From Branchiostoma belcheri (lineage: Eukaryota > Chordata > Leptocardii > Amphioxiformes > Branchiostomatidae), in contig NW_017804209.1 of NCBI RefSeq assembly GCF_001625305.1, positions 979,176-1,043,175 on the forward strand: a DNA stretch of 64,000 nt, in the 5' to 3' direction. Numbering within the stretch: position 1 is the first letter of the stretch; each line of letters starts with the position of its first letter. Below, one piece after another: positions 12,342 to 21,200 of the stretch. A program made the translations under genes and the position numbers. The notes beneath the pieces were generated by a model. That model saw only the letters and a program-made list of their open reading frames with translations. It was not told the DNA's origin and did not search any database.

Positions 12342-15300
12342 CGTGCGTACACGCATGTGTGCGTGCATGTGCGTGTGTGCGACAGGTATTTTTGCTATAC
12401 AATATACTGGTCTGCAATACTGACCACACAGTAGGATCTGGCCCGTGCTTAGATCACACAGTAGGTCTGTCGCAGAAGGAATCTTGTCTACGGCCTGTGC
12501 TTTGATCACACTGTAGTGAGTAGATCTGTACCAGAAGGGATCTGGTAAAGCTTTCTTCATCAGCTTCCATGGTGATGACACATGCTTTTTTTTGAGCTGC
12601 CATAATCATGAGGACTGCTTTTCTCCAGTTTCCATAGTTACCACTGCTGCTCTGTCTGGTCAGTTTCTATAGTTGTGACTGTTGCTCTGTGTCTGTCCAG
12701 TTTCCACAGTTGTGCTTTCAGGTCAGTTTCCATTGTTAGTGGCTGTTCTGTCTCTTCAGTTCCCATAGTAGTTACAAGTTCTGTTCTGTCTCTTCAGTTT
12801 GTGATGACTGGTATATATTCTGTCTCTCCAGCTCCATAGTGATGACTCCAGGTTGTTCTCAGTCTCTTGAGTTCCATGGCGATAACTGCTGTTGTTCTGT
12901 CTGCAGTTACCATGGTGATGTTGAGTGTTTTTCTCTAGTTTCCATGGTTAAAACTAGGGTTCGTTTTCCAGTTTCCATGGTGATGACTGGTGTTCTGTCC
13001 CTCCAGTTTCCATGGCAATAACTGCTGGTGTTCTGTCTGCAGTTACCACGGTGATGTCCAGTGTTTTTTCTCCTGTTTCTATGGCTATAAATTTTTTCTA
13101 AGTTCTTTTTCCAGTTTCCATGGCAATGACTGGCATTCTGTCTCTCCAGTTTCCATGGTGATGACTGGTGTTCTGTCCCCAGTTTCCATGGTGATGACTG
13201 GTGTTCTGTCTCTCCAGTTTCCATGGTGATGACTGGTGTTCTGTCTGTTCAGTTTCCATGGCACTGACTGCTGGTGTTCTGTTTGCACTTACCATGGTGA
13301 TGTCCAGTGTTTTTTTCTCCTGTTTCTATGGCTATAACTCAGGTTCTTTTTTCAGTTCCCATGGCAATGACTGGTGTTCTGTCTCTCCAGTTTCCATGGT
13401 GATGACTGGTGTTCTGTCTCCCCAGTTTCCATAGTGATGAGTGGTGTTGTTTTTCCCCAGGTGCCCAGTTCTGTCCACCCCGTAGCCCCCCACGCGCCTG
13501 TGGCCACTCTAGACAAGGAACGGCACCAGAACCTGGTGAGTCCACATCACCTTGTCTTTGCAGCTGCCTCCTTGCCAGTGATGATGTACATTGTAGCCCA
13601 GTCACTATGGACATTTCTTCACTTCTGTAGTGCCCTATGGCAACAAGGGAGCCACACTTCTGCACTTGTGTATTGCTTGGCTGTAGCCATAATGGCTCTA
13701 CGTTTCTACACTTTTATATAGCCCTGCCCTATGAGCCCACATTTTTGCACTTCTCTAGTGCCATACTGTAGCACAATGGACCTACATTTCTGCACATCTA
13801 TTGTGCTATTGATATCCTCCACATTTCTGCACTTCTTTGGTGTCCTATGGACCCAACATTGCTGCACTTCTCTAGTGGCATGCTATAGCCCTATGGACCC
13901 ACCGACATGCTGGCCATGGAGAACTGCTTACCTATGCGCTGTGGAGGACTGCTTGTGATGTATCATTTTACTGGACCTTCTTGTGCCTCTACCTTACACT
14001 GTGGAATCGTATTGGGCAACATGTCATGCAACTTTATGGGGTGAATCTACCTGTACCTGCAATGTTCTTTTAAATTGTGGATTTGGTTACCTGGTTACCT
14101 AGAAATTTGGTGTGTGTTCAGGTCTTGACCTACCAAAAAAATGATTAGGTTGCGGATCCCCTGGCAGCTTTCCTTGGAACTGCAGCAGATGGTTGCTGAT
14201 TTTCCTTGCTGTCCTCCGCAGCTTAACATGTATCTAGTTTTGCCACATGTTTTCAGTACCTGCTCACCCCGTTGTGTTTCCCTTCTGCAGCTGAAGATCC
14301 AGCAGCTTCAGCAGACGTTAGAAATGGCGCAGAAGTAGCAGCAATTATGTGATTCTCCTTGGTGTGTCTTTCCCCTGCAGCTGAACATGTATCTAGTTTT
14401 GCCACCATGCCACCAGTACCTGCTCATCCTGCTGTGTTATTGTGTTTTCCCCCGGCAGTTGAAGATCCAGCAGCTTCAGCAGACGTTAGAAATGGCGCAG
14501 AAGAAGCAGCAATGATGCGATTCTCCTTGCTGTGTCTTTCCCCTGCAGCTGAACATGTATCTAGTTTTGCCACATGTTTTCAGTACCTGCTCACCCTGCT
14601 GTGTTTTCCCTCTGCAGTTGAAGATCCAGCAGCTTCAGCAGACGTTAGAAATGGTGCAGAAGTAGCAGCAACCTGCAGCTTAAGTTTTGTGATGTGATTT
14701 CCCCCCTGCAGCTGAAGAATCTGATGTCAGAACAATATTCTCCTTGCTGTGTCTTTCCCCTGCAGCTGAACGTGTACCCGCTCACCCTGCTGTGTTTTCC
14801 TCCTGCAGCTGAAGATCCAGCAGCTGCAGCAGATGTTAGAAATGGCGCAGAAGTAGCAGCAATGATGCGATTCTCCTTGCTGTGTCTTCCCCTGCAGATG
14901 AATGTGTATCTAGTTTTGCCACGTTTTCAGTACCTGCTCACCTTGCTGTGTTATTGTGTTTTCCCCCGGCAGTTGAAGATCCAGCAGCTTCAGCAGACGT
15001 TAGAAATGGCGCAGAAGAAGCGTCAGCAGCTGAACCAGCAGCAGCAGCTCATGGAGCAGCAGCAGCTGCAGCAGCAGAGGTTACAGCAGCAGCAGACCAA
15101 CCAGCAGCTCAGGAACCTGCTGCTCAACCAGCAACAGGTAACAAAAAATGATGTTATGTTCCTTTTTTTTACAACAATTGTCATGAAGCAGCAATAGACA
15201 TTTAGTCAGCAGGCTGGGTGGTTCTGATGGTCTTTGTCTTTCATTTACCTCAGCAGCAGATGTCTCAACAGATATGCACATGGTTAGATGCACCATGGTT

Positions 15301-16051
15301 GATGCTGATGGTTGCTGATGGTTTTCTGTCTCTTGCAGCAACAGCAGATTCACAAACCAAACCTAGGCAGTCAGTGGGTGGGCCAGCAGCAGCAGCAGTT
15401 GCAGATGCACAATCATGGGCTAGGTGCTGATGATTGTTGATAGGTCCTTATGTTTGCCTTGCCCCTACAACAGCAGCAGATCCACATGCACATGGGTTAG
15501 ATGTTGATGTTGATGGTTGATGCTGATGATTGTTGTCTTACCCATACAAAAGCAGCAGATTTTCCAGCAGATGTCGCAGTAGATCCACATGCACATGGGT
15601 TAGATGCTGATGCTTGATGCTGATGCTTGATGCTGATGATTGTTGTCTGTCCCTTACAGCTGCAGTACATGGGTTAGGTGCTGATAGTAGATGTAGATGG
15701 TTGCTGATGGTTGATACTGGTGATTATTGTCTGTCCCCTACAGCAGCAGCAGATGTCTCAGCAGATGTACATGAGTTAGGTACTGATGGTTGTTGATGGT
15801 TGATGTAGATGGTTGACTGATGGTTGATGCTGATTGTTGTCTGTCCCTTACAGCAGCAGCAGATGTCTCAGCAGATGCACAACCCAAATATGGGCAGCCA
15901 GTGGGCGGGGCAGCCACAGCAGCAGCAGCTCCATCCGCAGGGTCCCATGATGCAACAGCTTCCACCGCATCCTCCGCAGCCCCAACAGCCAATGGGAGGC
16001 CTTCAAACCAACCTCCTGGAGGACCCAAATCTTCACGACCTCCTCAACTGA
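1652..16051 (+). CDS. MED25: Mediator complex subunit 25, 21 coding exons, complete
   Basis: MED25 links transcription activators and nuclear receptors to Mediator in the nucleus. Exons: 1652-1803, 2210-2255, 2827-2951, 3466-3564, 3849-3969, 4476-4629, 4970-5122, 6037-6293, 6669-6761, 7100-7265, 7456-7553, 7876-8226, 8680-8811, 9384-9466, 9962-10127, 10509-10691, 11483-11632, 12034-12120, 13461-13535, 14973-15137, 15854-16051. They total 3054 bases in frame (1017 residues; human is 747). Exons 1-6 encode the von Willebrand A domain ([37 protein letters not shown]-like VCNSPP). Exons 13-16 encode the PTOV/ACID activator-binding domain (about residues 633-782; [20 protein letters not shown]). 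Exon 20 has an LXXLL nuclear-receptor box (LRNLL, 943-947) and the C-terminus a second (LHDLL, 1012-1016). The linker is Gln/Pro-rich. The acceptor of exon 12 is a weak TTCAAG. Many exon edges are tandemly copied in the introns. Confidence 0.95.
1835..2065 (+). repeat. Tandem copies of the MED25 exon 1 3' end with donor
   Basis: Immediately downstream of exon 1, the last 40 or so bases of the exon (ACATCATTCCTACTGTCGA) recur about four times, three of them followed by an intact GTAAGT donor and the last with the donor destroyed. Any of the distal donors would extend exon 1, but the in-frame TAA created by the first donor (GAG TAA) would end translation in the read-through product. Confidence 0.85.
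2613..2795. mobile_element. Foldback MITE-like element in MED25 intron 2
   Basis: Arms contain the motif TCTTCCTCAGTAGACTGACC and its reverse complement, flanked by GTTAAAAC and GTTTTAACTCTAAACATG. Related copies occur at 5660-5860, 6782-7010 and 8264-8556 and as fragments near 42810 and 59070, so this is a dispersed family. No coding capacity is visible, which fits a non-autonomous DNA transposon. Confidence 0.7.
3050..3235 (+). repeat. Two tandem copies of the MED25 exon 3 3' end with donor
   Basis: Segments at about 3052-3122 and 3160-3235 repeat the last about 65 coding bases of exon 3 (ending GACAGGATCAA) plus a GTAAGA donor and the following intron bases. They are diverged by a few substitutions from 2885-2957. 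They lack an upstream acceptor, so they are probably not used as exons on their own. Confidence 0.85.
3240..3400 (+). repeat. Dispersed ACCGGCTATACAGATACAG repeat
   Basis: Contains reverse-orientation relatives of the 50-bp satellite found at 43081-43422 (GGCGGTTATACCGGCTATAC). Another degenerate copy is near 20495-20550. The same short unit therefore occurs as single units in introns and as a tandem array between TLR genes. Confidence 0.7.
4021..4260 (+). repeat. Tandem partial copies of MED25 exon 5 end with donor
   Basis: The last 50 or so bases of exon 5 (GCCTACAGCGGGCAGACGG to ATGGGAGAG) and the donor GTCAGTAC are repeated twice at full length, followed by shorter GAGAGGTCAGTAC repeats and the stub at 4245-4258. 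The unit length is about 88 bases for the first copies. The copies keep the exon frame open, which explains the open frame extending from exon 5 into this intron. Confidence 0.85.
4330..4372 (+). repeat. Partial upstream copy of MED25 exon 6 acceptor and start
   Basis: GCCCATGATGTACAG followed by AGAGGGATTGACTTCTC repeats the acceptor and first about 20 bases of exon 6 (4461-4492) about 130 bases upstream. The copy has a working-looking acceptor but diverges after the first seven codons. Confidence 0.8.
4650..4915. repeat. TG microsatellite in MED25 intron 6
   Basis: Long TG tract with occasional TA and CG steps between exon 6 and exon 7. It generates spurious Val/Cys and Thr/His reading frames on both strands. 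Confidence 0.95.
5660..5860. mobile_element. Foldback MITE-like element, family as at 2613
   Basis: Contains AAAGTTAAAACTTTTGGTCC, TCTTCCTCAGTAGACTGACC and the mirrored AAAAGTTTTAACTTTAAACATG end. It lies in MED25 intron 7, just upstream of a degenerate copy of the exon 8 start. Confidence 0.7.
5884..5925 (+). repeat. Degenerate upstream copy of MED25 exon 8 start
   Basis: TACAGTTCCCACAGGTTGCACTGTCACCAG-like sequence repeats the acceptor and first about 35 bases of exon 8 (6031-6072) about 150 bases upstream, with several substitutions. Confidence 0.75.
6782..7010. mobile_element. Foldback MITE-like element, family as at 2613
   Basis: Hairpin built from AAAACTTTTTGGTCCAACAC and its mirror (GATCAAAAGTTTTAACTC) with internal CTGAGGAAGACCAGAGTGA. 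It sits in MED25 intron 9 immediately upstream of a copy of the exon 10 acceptor. Confidence 0.7.
7014..7080 (+). repeat. Upstream copy of MED25 exon 10 acceptor and start
   Basis: CTCCAG followed by GCCCCCACCCCTCCCCCTGT repeats the acceptor and first about 50 coding bases of exon 10, 84 bases upstream of the real start at 7100, with a deletion before GCTCACATCATG. If used as the acceptor, it would give an alternative start of the exon. Confidence 0.85.
8264..8556. mobile_element. Near-complete foldback MITE in MED25 intron 12
   Basis: The best-preserved member of the family: left end TTCATCTGTGTTGGTAGTTA and TTAAAACTTTTGGTCCAACA, right end TTGGACCAAAAGTTTTAACT. The central part folds on CACTGGGTCAGTCTACTGAG and its complement. 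No coding capacity. Confidence 0.75.
8840..9130. repeat. Tandem pair of about 120-bp repeat in MED25 intron 13
   Basis: The block AACCAGTAAAC...CACACCAGTTTTGTAC...GTGGTGGGTTCTTTAACGTG occurs twice in tandem. A related fragment (ACTCTTTTCGAGAAATGTGT) is at about 19200. It is followed (9205-9290) by a SINE-like segment with a reverse B-box (GATTCAAACCCAGGACC) also seen near 2467-2560, 11300 and 63165-63250. Confidence 0.65.
9685..9884. mobile_element. Foldback repeat in MED25 intron 14
   Basis: The ends AGTAAATCACT and AGTGATTTACAG are inverted repeats, with additional palindromic matches inside (CGCGGAACTTTAAATTC, CCGCAAAAGCTGCAAATC). This is likely a short non-autonomous DNA element. Confidence 0.6.
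10170..10505 (+). repeat. TG microsatellites with copies of exon 15 end and exon 16 start
   Basis: Within the TG-rich intron 15, 10232-10296 repeats the last about 55 bases of exon 15 plus the donor GTAAGTAGC, and 10401-10438 repeats the acceptor and first about 35 bases of exon 16 (GGATGTGTGCATTTCCCACA). The intron thus carries a donor-side copy followed by an acceptor-side copy, each abutting a TG tract. Confidence 0.85.
10692..11172 (+). repeat. (CTA)n trinucleotide repeats with copies of exon 16 end
   Basis: Long CTACTACTA tracts in intron 16. Two stubs, 10776-10806 and 10882-10912, repeat the exon 16 end (GAAGGCATTACAAAG) with its GTGAGCATA donor. Confidence 0.9.
12130..12270 (+). repeat. 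24-bp CCAAT-containing minisatellite
   Basis: Unit AGCCAATCAGCTAACACTGTCACC, exact 24-base spacing at 12161, 12185, 12209, 12233 and 12257, directly after MED25 exon 18. Exon 18 itself contains AGCCAATCAG (12080-12089), so the unit probably arose from the exon end. A TG tract follows at 12285-12385. Confidence 0.9.
12640..13455 (+). repeat. Minisatellite of CCAGTTTCCATGGTGATGAC units
   Basis: About 20 or more degenerate units of 33-35 bases (TCTCTCCAGTTTCCATGGTGATGACTGGTGTTCTG) fill MED25 intron 18 up to the exon 19 acceptor. Each unit has a pyrimidine tract plus CAG, so the array offers many acceptor-like sites upstream of the true one. Confidence 0.85.
14291..14850 (+). repeat. Four truncated upstream copies of MED25 exon 20
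   Basis: Starts at 14291, 14459, 14618 and 14809 each follow a CAG acceptor and repeat the first 45 bases of exon 20 ([15 protein letters not shown]); the real exon starts at 14973. Spacing is 159-191 bases. After AAG, all four hit a stop in the exon frame (TAG in three, TGA after two more codons in the copy at 14459). Use of any of them would give a MED25 lacking the LRNLL box and C-terminus. Confidence 0.9.
15245..15785 (+). repeat. Serial degenerate copies of MED25 exon 21 start
   Basis: CAG-acceptor plus CAGCAGCAGATGTCTCAGCA-like starts recur at about 15253, 15339, 15467, 15550, 15658 and 15744 before the true exon at 15854. Most run into TAG within about ten codons. The copy at 15339 is longer and encodes a diverged version of [12 protein letters not shown]. 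Confidence 0.8.
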
Positions 16052-16065
16052 TGACATCCGGGGGC

Positions 16066-16605
16066 ATAAAGAGACTATTTCTACACAACCCAGTCTTTTC
16101 TCATAGGAAATTCAAACTCTACTACTGGATAAATTACGGAGATAATATCCGGACGTTTTGAGTGACATCCACCACTCTTCTTCAGTGTCACTAATGAACT
16201 AACAGAACTTGATAAAGCATATCGAGTTCTGTTAGTATTATGAACGTATTGTTTACCTGTATGTCAAACTTCATCAACATAACCCAGCCTTTTATTTAGT
16301 CAACGTTTCAGTGACCGTCTGTCACCTTCCTCAGGGCAATTCTGACTGGTTCACATTGCACTGCAGCACAGGTGTCGCTGTTATACAAAATGTAGATGCA
16401 TTCCTAAACGTACAATATTTACACACATACACATATGCGTGGTTACAGGGAACTGTACAATGCAGTCCCAAACGTAAAGAAGCAGCGACACCTGTGCTGC
16501 AGTGCAATGTGAACCAGTCAGAATTGCCCTGAGGAAGGTGACAGACGGTCACCGAAACGTCGGCTGAATAAAAGTCTTGGTTGTGTAAAAAGAGTCTCTT
16601 TATTC
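16066..16605. mobile_element. Nested inverted-repeat element at the MED25 3' end
   Basis: Outer ends AAAGAGACTATTTCTACACAACC (16066) and its near complement (to about 16600) flank a long inner hairpin: 16283-16380 pairs with 16483-16590 (arm motif CACCTTCCTCAGGGCAATTC). The inner arms give identical N-termini of spurious frames on both strands. AATAAA at 16567-16572 lies in the right arm and is the first good polyadenylation signal after the MED25 stop. Confidence 0.8.
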
Positions 16606-16991
16606 AGTGACTTACCAACATGATGAAACTATTCACAAAGGCATTTTATTCCTGCTGAATAATGTACAGTAAATTTCCAGGACTTCAGATTTAAACTGAA
16701 GCAGGAGAAACTAATGCATTATAATTTAGGGCTCGAAACACTTTTATTTGCATACCTGTGCTGGTGCAGGTAACATTGACAATATACATACCTGCAACAA
16801 ACATGTTTTACCTGCACCGCTCAGAATTTAGTAAGAATGGTTTACACTAAAAGCCTTTCAGAAACCATTGCCATCATATCTTTAAATTTATACTTCTTAG
16901 GTGGTCGAAAAAGTGACTGGTGGTGCAATCATGTGAGGAAGTTGCTTATACAATTGTAGTAATCAATTGTACGATGTAATTCATTTGGATA

Positions 16992-17303
16992 TTACCCTCT
17001 GATCATAGAGTACAGTTCCAAACATTCACACTCAATACAATCTCTCAGTAAGTCTGAATAAAGAATCTCCAAATTCTTAGGCTCTGGAAGTGGATTGTAG
17101 AAAGGTGGTTGGATTGATGTTGGGCTCTGTGAAGGTTTCAGCACATAGCCGTTATTTTCAAAGGATATTACAAAAACACTGTCCAAATGAACTTCACTTT
17201 TGTACAGCTTGCGTAATAAAAATGGCCACTTCGAGGATGAGTGCCTTTCTGGTCTGTTCATTGCAAAGACAAGTCCTTGATCATTGTAGAGTTGACTATT
17301 CAA
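16992..17303 (-). CDS. Unrecognised open frame of 103 codons, possible exon
   Basis: The frame contains mixed, non-repetitive composition (for example EPKNLEILYSDLLRDCIECE near its end) that looks more protein-like than the surrounding shadows. I do not recognise a family, do not see convincing splice sites, and it is not linked to either neighbour. It could be a terminal exon of a gene on minus, a decayed transposon fragment or chance. Low confidence. Confidence 0.2.
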   Translation of the reverse strand: MNSQLYNDQGLVFAMNRPERHSSSKWPFLLRKLYKSEVHLDSVFVISFENNGYVLKPSQSPTSIQPPFYNPLPEPKNLEILYSDLLRDCIECECLELYSMIRG

Positions 17304-18020
17304 TCTTCTACAATTTATCCAAATTTCTCTAAACTTACAGACAAAGAAAAACTATCAAAAAAACTTCCCAAAACCCACAAATTTTGGAAAAGGTGGGACA
17401 TTACGTCTTCCAAGAGAAGTCAACCCCTTCAGATATAGTTTTAGACTGAACTGATGATGGCGACTATTGGTTATTTACTATAAGTAGTGAGGTAAGGATT
17501 GGCGATCAACTATTGGATGTTAATAATAATGTCTGTAGTGACACAAGGAGCTATTTCTTATTGGCGATCAACTATTGGTTACTGATGAAGAGACAAAGAC
17601 ACGGCCAGCTCAGTTTATATCTTTATTCTCCTGACAAGACTCCAGTCTGGGAAATGATTGAAACTCAGCTTTAACTTAACTTTGTCGCACGGCGTCATGG
17701 CCGATTGTTCATCTCTATGGTACAAATAAATAAGGACTTACATACATAAATAGGGACTCTTACATTCATAACGTCTATGTCAAACACACATAATCGGTTC
17801 TTATGTACAAGTGCACGGTGTGGAAACCGCTTGTTGTTGTGCGACGGACGCAATAGCTTTACAGCGCCACCCAGCGAAACGCCGTGGAATCGCAATAAAT
17901 AATTCTGTACATTCTGATTGTCAAAATATCTGTACATTTTCTCTCCGTCTTCTAGCAACGACTTTGGATCCTGATTGCACTCAAAAAGTTCAACTTTCGA
18001 CTTAGGTTACTTAGCCCTAT
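17304..18020. other. Intergenic / 3' flank of the minus-strand secreted-protein gene
   Basis: No coding region recognised. A direct repeat of GGCGATCAACTATTGG is at 17500 and 17560. AATAAA on minus (TTTATT at about 17620-17625) could be the polyadenylation signal of the gene ending at 18234, implying a 3' UTR of about 600 bases; this is inferred. Confidence 0.35.
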
Positions 18021-18236
18021 CTGTCACGTGATTTTCTGCCAATGGCAATGTCCGGTTTGTCATGTGATAATCACGTGCCTGTGCCTAGTTCTTCACGTGA
18101 CGTTCACGTGTCAGCAGCGTGGCGTTGCCCCGGACAGTGCTGCTTGTGGCAGACGAACTTGCAGGTGATCATCACGTGTCTGTAGCTAGTTATTCACGTG
18201 TCGTTCACGTGTCAGCAGCGTGGCGTTGCCCCGTCA
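18020..18236. repeat. E-box-rich 101-bp repeat overlapping the 3' end of the secreted-protein gene
   Basis: Seven CACGTG palindromes lie at 18025, 18072, 18094, 18105, 18173, 18195 and 18206. The block TTCACGTGTCAGCAGCGTGG followed by GCGTTGCCCC and the last coding bases of the gene (GTGCTGCTTGTGGCAGACGA, reverse strand of its C-terminus) occurs twice with a 101-base offset. A third copy is at 27970-28060. Confidence 0.85.
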
Positions 18237-21200
18237 GTGCTGCTTGTGGCAGACGAACTTGCAGGTGACGCGGAACTTGAGGCAGTAGCGCCAGAACGGC
18301 CCCTCGTCCCACCGGCTGCAGTACCGGCGGCAGTCGCGAGTCTCCACGCAACGCGACGGGTTGCTAGGGGCAACCTCCGACTGGTCGTCTGCGGGAACAA
18401 TAAGAGGGAGCTACGTTAGAAACATGTTCAACACGTACAGCATTGACTTTTATATGTTCCATTTATACTATATCAAAAATAGTCAAATAGTATACTGTTA
18501 TTTTCGATACATAGAACTTAAAAGCATTATAATTACTTTAGACGTTAGAATAGATATAGATATCTAGTAGAGTAGATATCAGCTAGATATGTAGTAACTC
18601 TGAAGAGCCTAAAGCCATACATCGTACCTGTTACAATATTGTTGTGCAATAAAGTTTGACTTTCACTTTGTTCTTATGCATGTTTGTAGCCAGGCTAAGG
18701 CCGGAGAAACAAGAAGAGCAGCAAAGTCACAAACAGACAAACAAACAAACAAACTCACCAGTAGCTGCAAAGGCAGACACGTCATAGTCCATCTCTCCGG
18801 AGAACTCGTCCTGCGCATGCGTCGCTGTTCCCTCGTTGACGTCATCCACGCTGACGATGACGTCATCGCCGTGCCTGATGACGTCGCGCCTGCTGTGTTT
18901 CCGGTCGTTGCGGCGGCGGGCGTGACGCGACTTCCGGTTCAGCGAGCGCTTCTTCTTCTCGGACCGCTGCTCTTTCAGGAAGGCCCGCAAGGCGTCGTCT
19001 TCGAACCTAAAGGGGACAACATCCGAGAGATCGTGGTTAGCAAGTAGAACTGGACAATGCGTCGCGACTCACGACATTACAAGGAGTTTGTTGGGATAAG
19101 AAATCTTCTTTTGTCATCCTTGACTGAGGTGACGCATGGTGCTTTTTAAAGTAGCTACTGGTGCATGTACATGTATGGGGCCAAGCACTGAGTCACCTCT
19201 ACTCTTTTCGAGAAATGTGTTGGGTTCTATGACATGTAGAGGTATGACGCCAATAGAGTAATGAAACACTAGCCTCTACCAGGCTTCGGGAGGCGGCTGG
19301 AAAGAGTAGAAATCGGCCAAATAGAGAGATAACATGCCAAGGGTGCGGCAAACTGTTCCGAGTCTCCAACAGACCAACTCCCTCCGCATGCTATCTCTCT
19401 ATTTGGCTCTCTTTCCAGCCGCCTCCCGAAGCCTGGTAGAGGCTAGTGAAAAAACAACAGTCGGTAGGTGGATGACTTGAGATTTTAAGGAGTAATATAC
19501 TTACGGTGTGGGTGCGTGGAACTTGCGGGGCTTGTAGAGCGTCTGGAGCCGCGGGTGCTTCTTCATGAGCTCCATGTGCTCCATGACGCGCTTCAGGTCG
19601 AAGATGTAGACCAGCAGGGTTCCCGCGCACATCTGGTGGCCCTTCGGGTGGTTCGCCAGGTAAGCCATGCCCGTGGTGTAGTCATAGCCGCGGAAGTACT
19701 CCGCTGGGCCCTTTCCTTGCTGTGGGAACAACAATAACGGGACGTTAGTCAACAACATTAACAACAACGGGAGGTTAGTCAACGACAATGACAATGTCAA
19801 TGAACTTTATTGCATTTTCATGTCCCATTGGGGCTAGATGCAGCAAGTTGGCTACGAGAAAGTATCTGTACCTATAATTTACATGCTTCTTCTCTCTTCT
19901 TGGAACATATTTGTAAGCCAATTTACAATATGTTTTTTTTTTCAATTAAAAGGACGTGGGTAAGTCAAATACCGCACTTGGGAAAAACTTATGATCCCAA
20001 AACTCCCCCATTGCAATAACTTTTTTTTTTATTCCGCCATATTCCCTGGTTTTAATTGTCACTACATGTACTACCAACTCTTCTTACAAGTGACGTCATT
20101 AGGAAGTACACAACAAACAAACAAACTCGCGAGGTCTCATGTATTTTCAAACGTCTTGTAGAATATTTTTCTTTCATTGTAAAAGTGGCCGCGAGAATAT
20201 AAGTTGTACCTAACTTGAGTTCGCAGTCACTTAGTCCATATCTTTTCATGTGTAATCATCATTGTGTTTCTGAATAAAAAACAAACAAACAAACCTCGAA
20301 CATGCCGATGAGTTCGCGCCACTGGCCGTCATCAGGGGTCAGCTCGTCCCGGCCCAGGTCAAGGGTCGTGGTGACGTAACACACCGGGAAGCTGAGCACG
20401 TGACACTTGCTGACGCGGAAGATGACGAAGTGCTGAAGGGAAAAAGAAAAAAGAAGAACAATAGTCATTATTTTGTCCGACAAATGTATCTGTATCTGTA
20501 TAGCCAGTATATTAAATCGCCTTTCGGCGTAACACACCAGCTTCGCAGGCACGCGGCGCGGCGGCAGCTGGCTATATTACACCGATCGACTTGTTACACC
20601 TAACCCTTGAACAACTAACTCTAGACACTGTTTAAAGCTATCTAATGACTATGCCCCTACTGTACTTGGTGACAGTGAGTTCCAGAATGAATTCTTGAAC
20701 ACCTCAATCCTTGGTTGATAACTGGTACTTGAAGGCGTGGCTATTTCTTGTTCTCTTTAACCAAGTTGAAGATATCACTAATGCTAACATCACATTTTCA
20801 AACCGGGGCCCGGTCGGGCTGTTTGCCGGAACGAAAAATAAACAATTCATATCAACAATATGATAATATGATATCACAAATGATAAGTCTTTTCATTTTT
20901 GTGTTTTGTCGCCTTTTATATGTATACTTTTCGTTCCCACAAACTTAGTGCCCCTCTTTAGAATTTAGACAGTTTCTAGCGCCTTTTGTTTATAACAGCT
21001 CGTGACTGACAACCCCGGACGCCGCTCCGGTCAGACGGTTTTTCTGTGCAGCAGAAAGTTTTCCGAGAAGGCAGAGAGAAACGGGAGCTCGGGGCAGCTT
21101 CCGTAGCCAGCTTTATATAGAACTGGGGGTTTTGTAGTCTAACTCTTCGGCTGTTTTCTGATTAGCCCAGTTCTAAAAACGGGGGTAATTCAACCAGGCC

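Noticed and set aside
12907-13224. Repetitive [15 protein letters not shown]-type minus-strand frames
   Set aside because: Minisatellite artefact in MED25 intron 18.
18834-18895. Cluster of CRE (TGACGTCA) regulatory sites
   Set aside because: The repeats fall inside coding exon 4, where they encode the DDV repeats of the acidic stretch.
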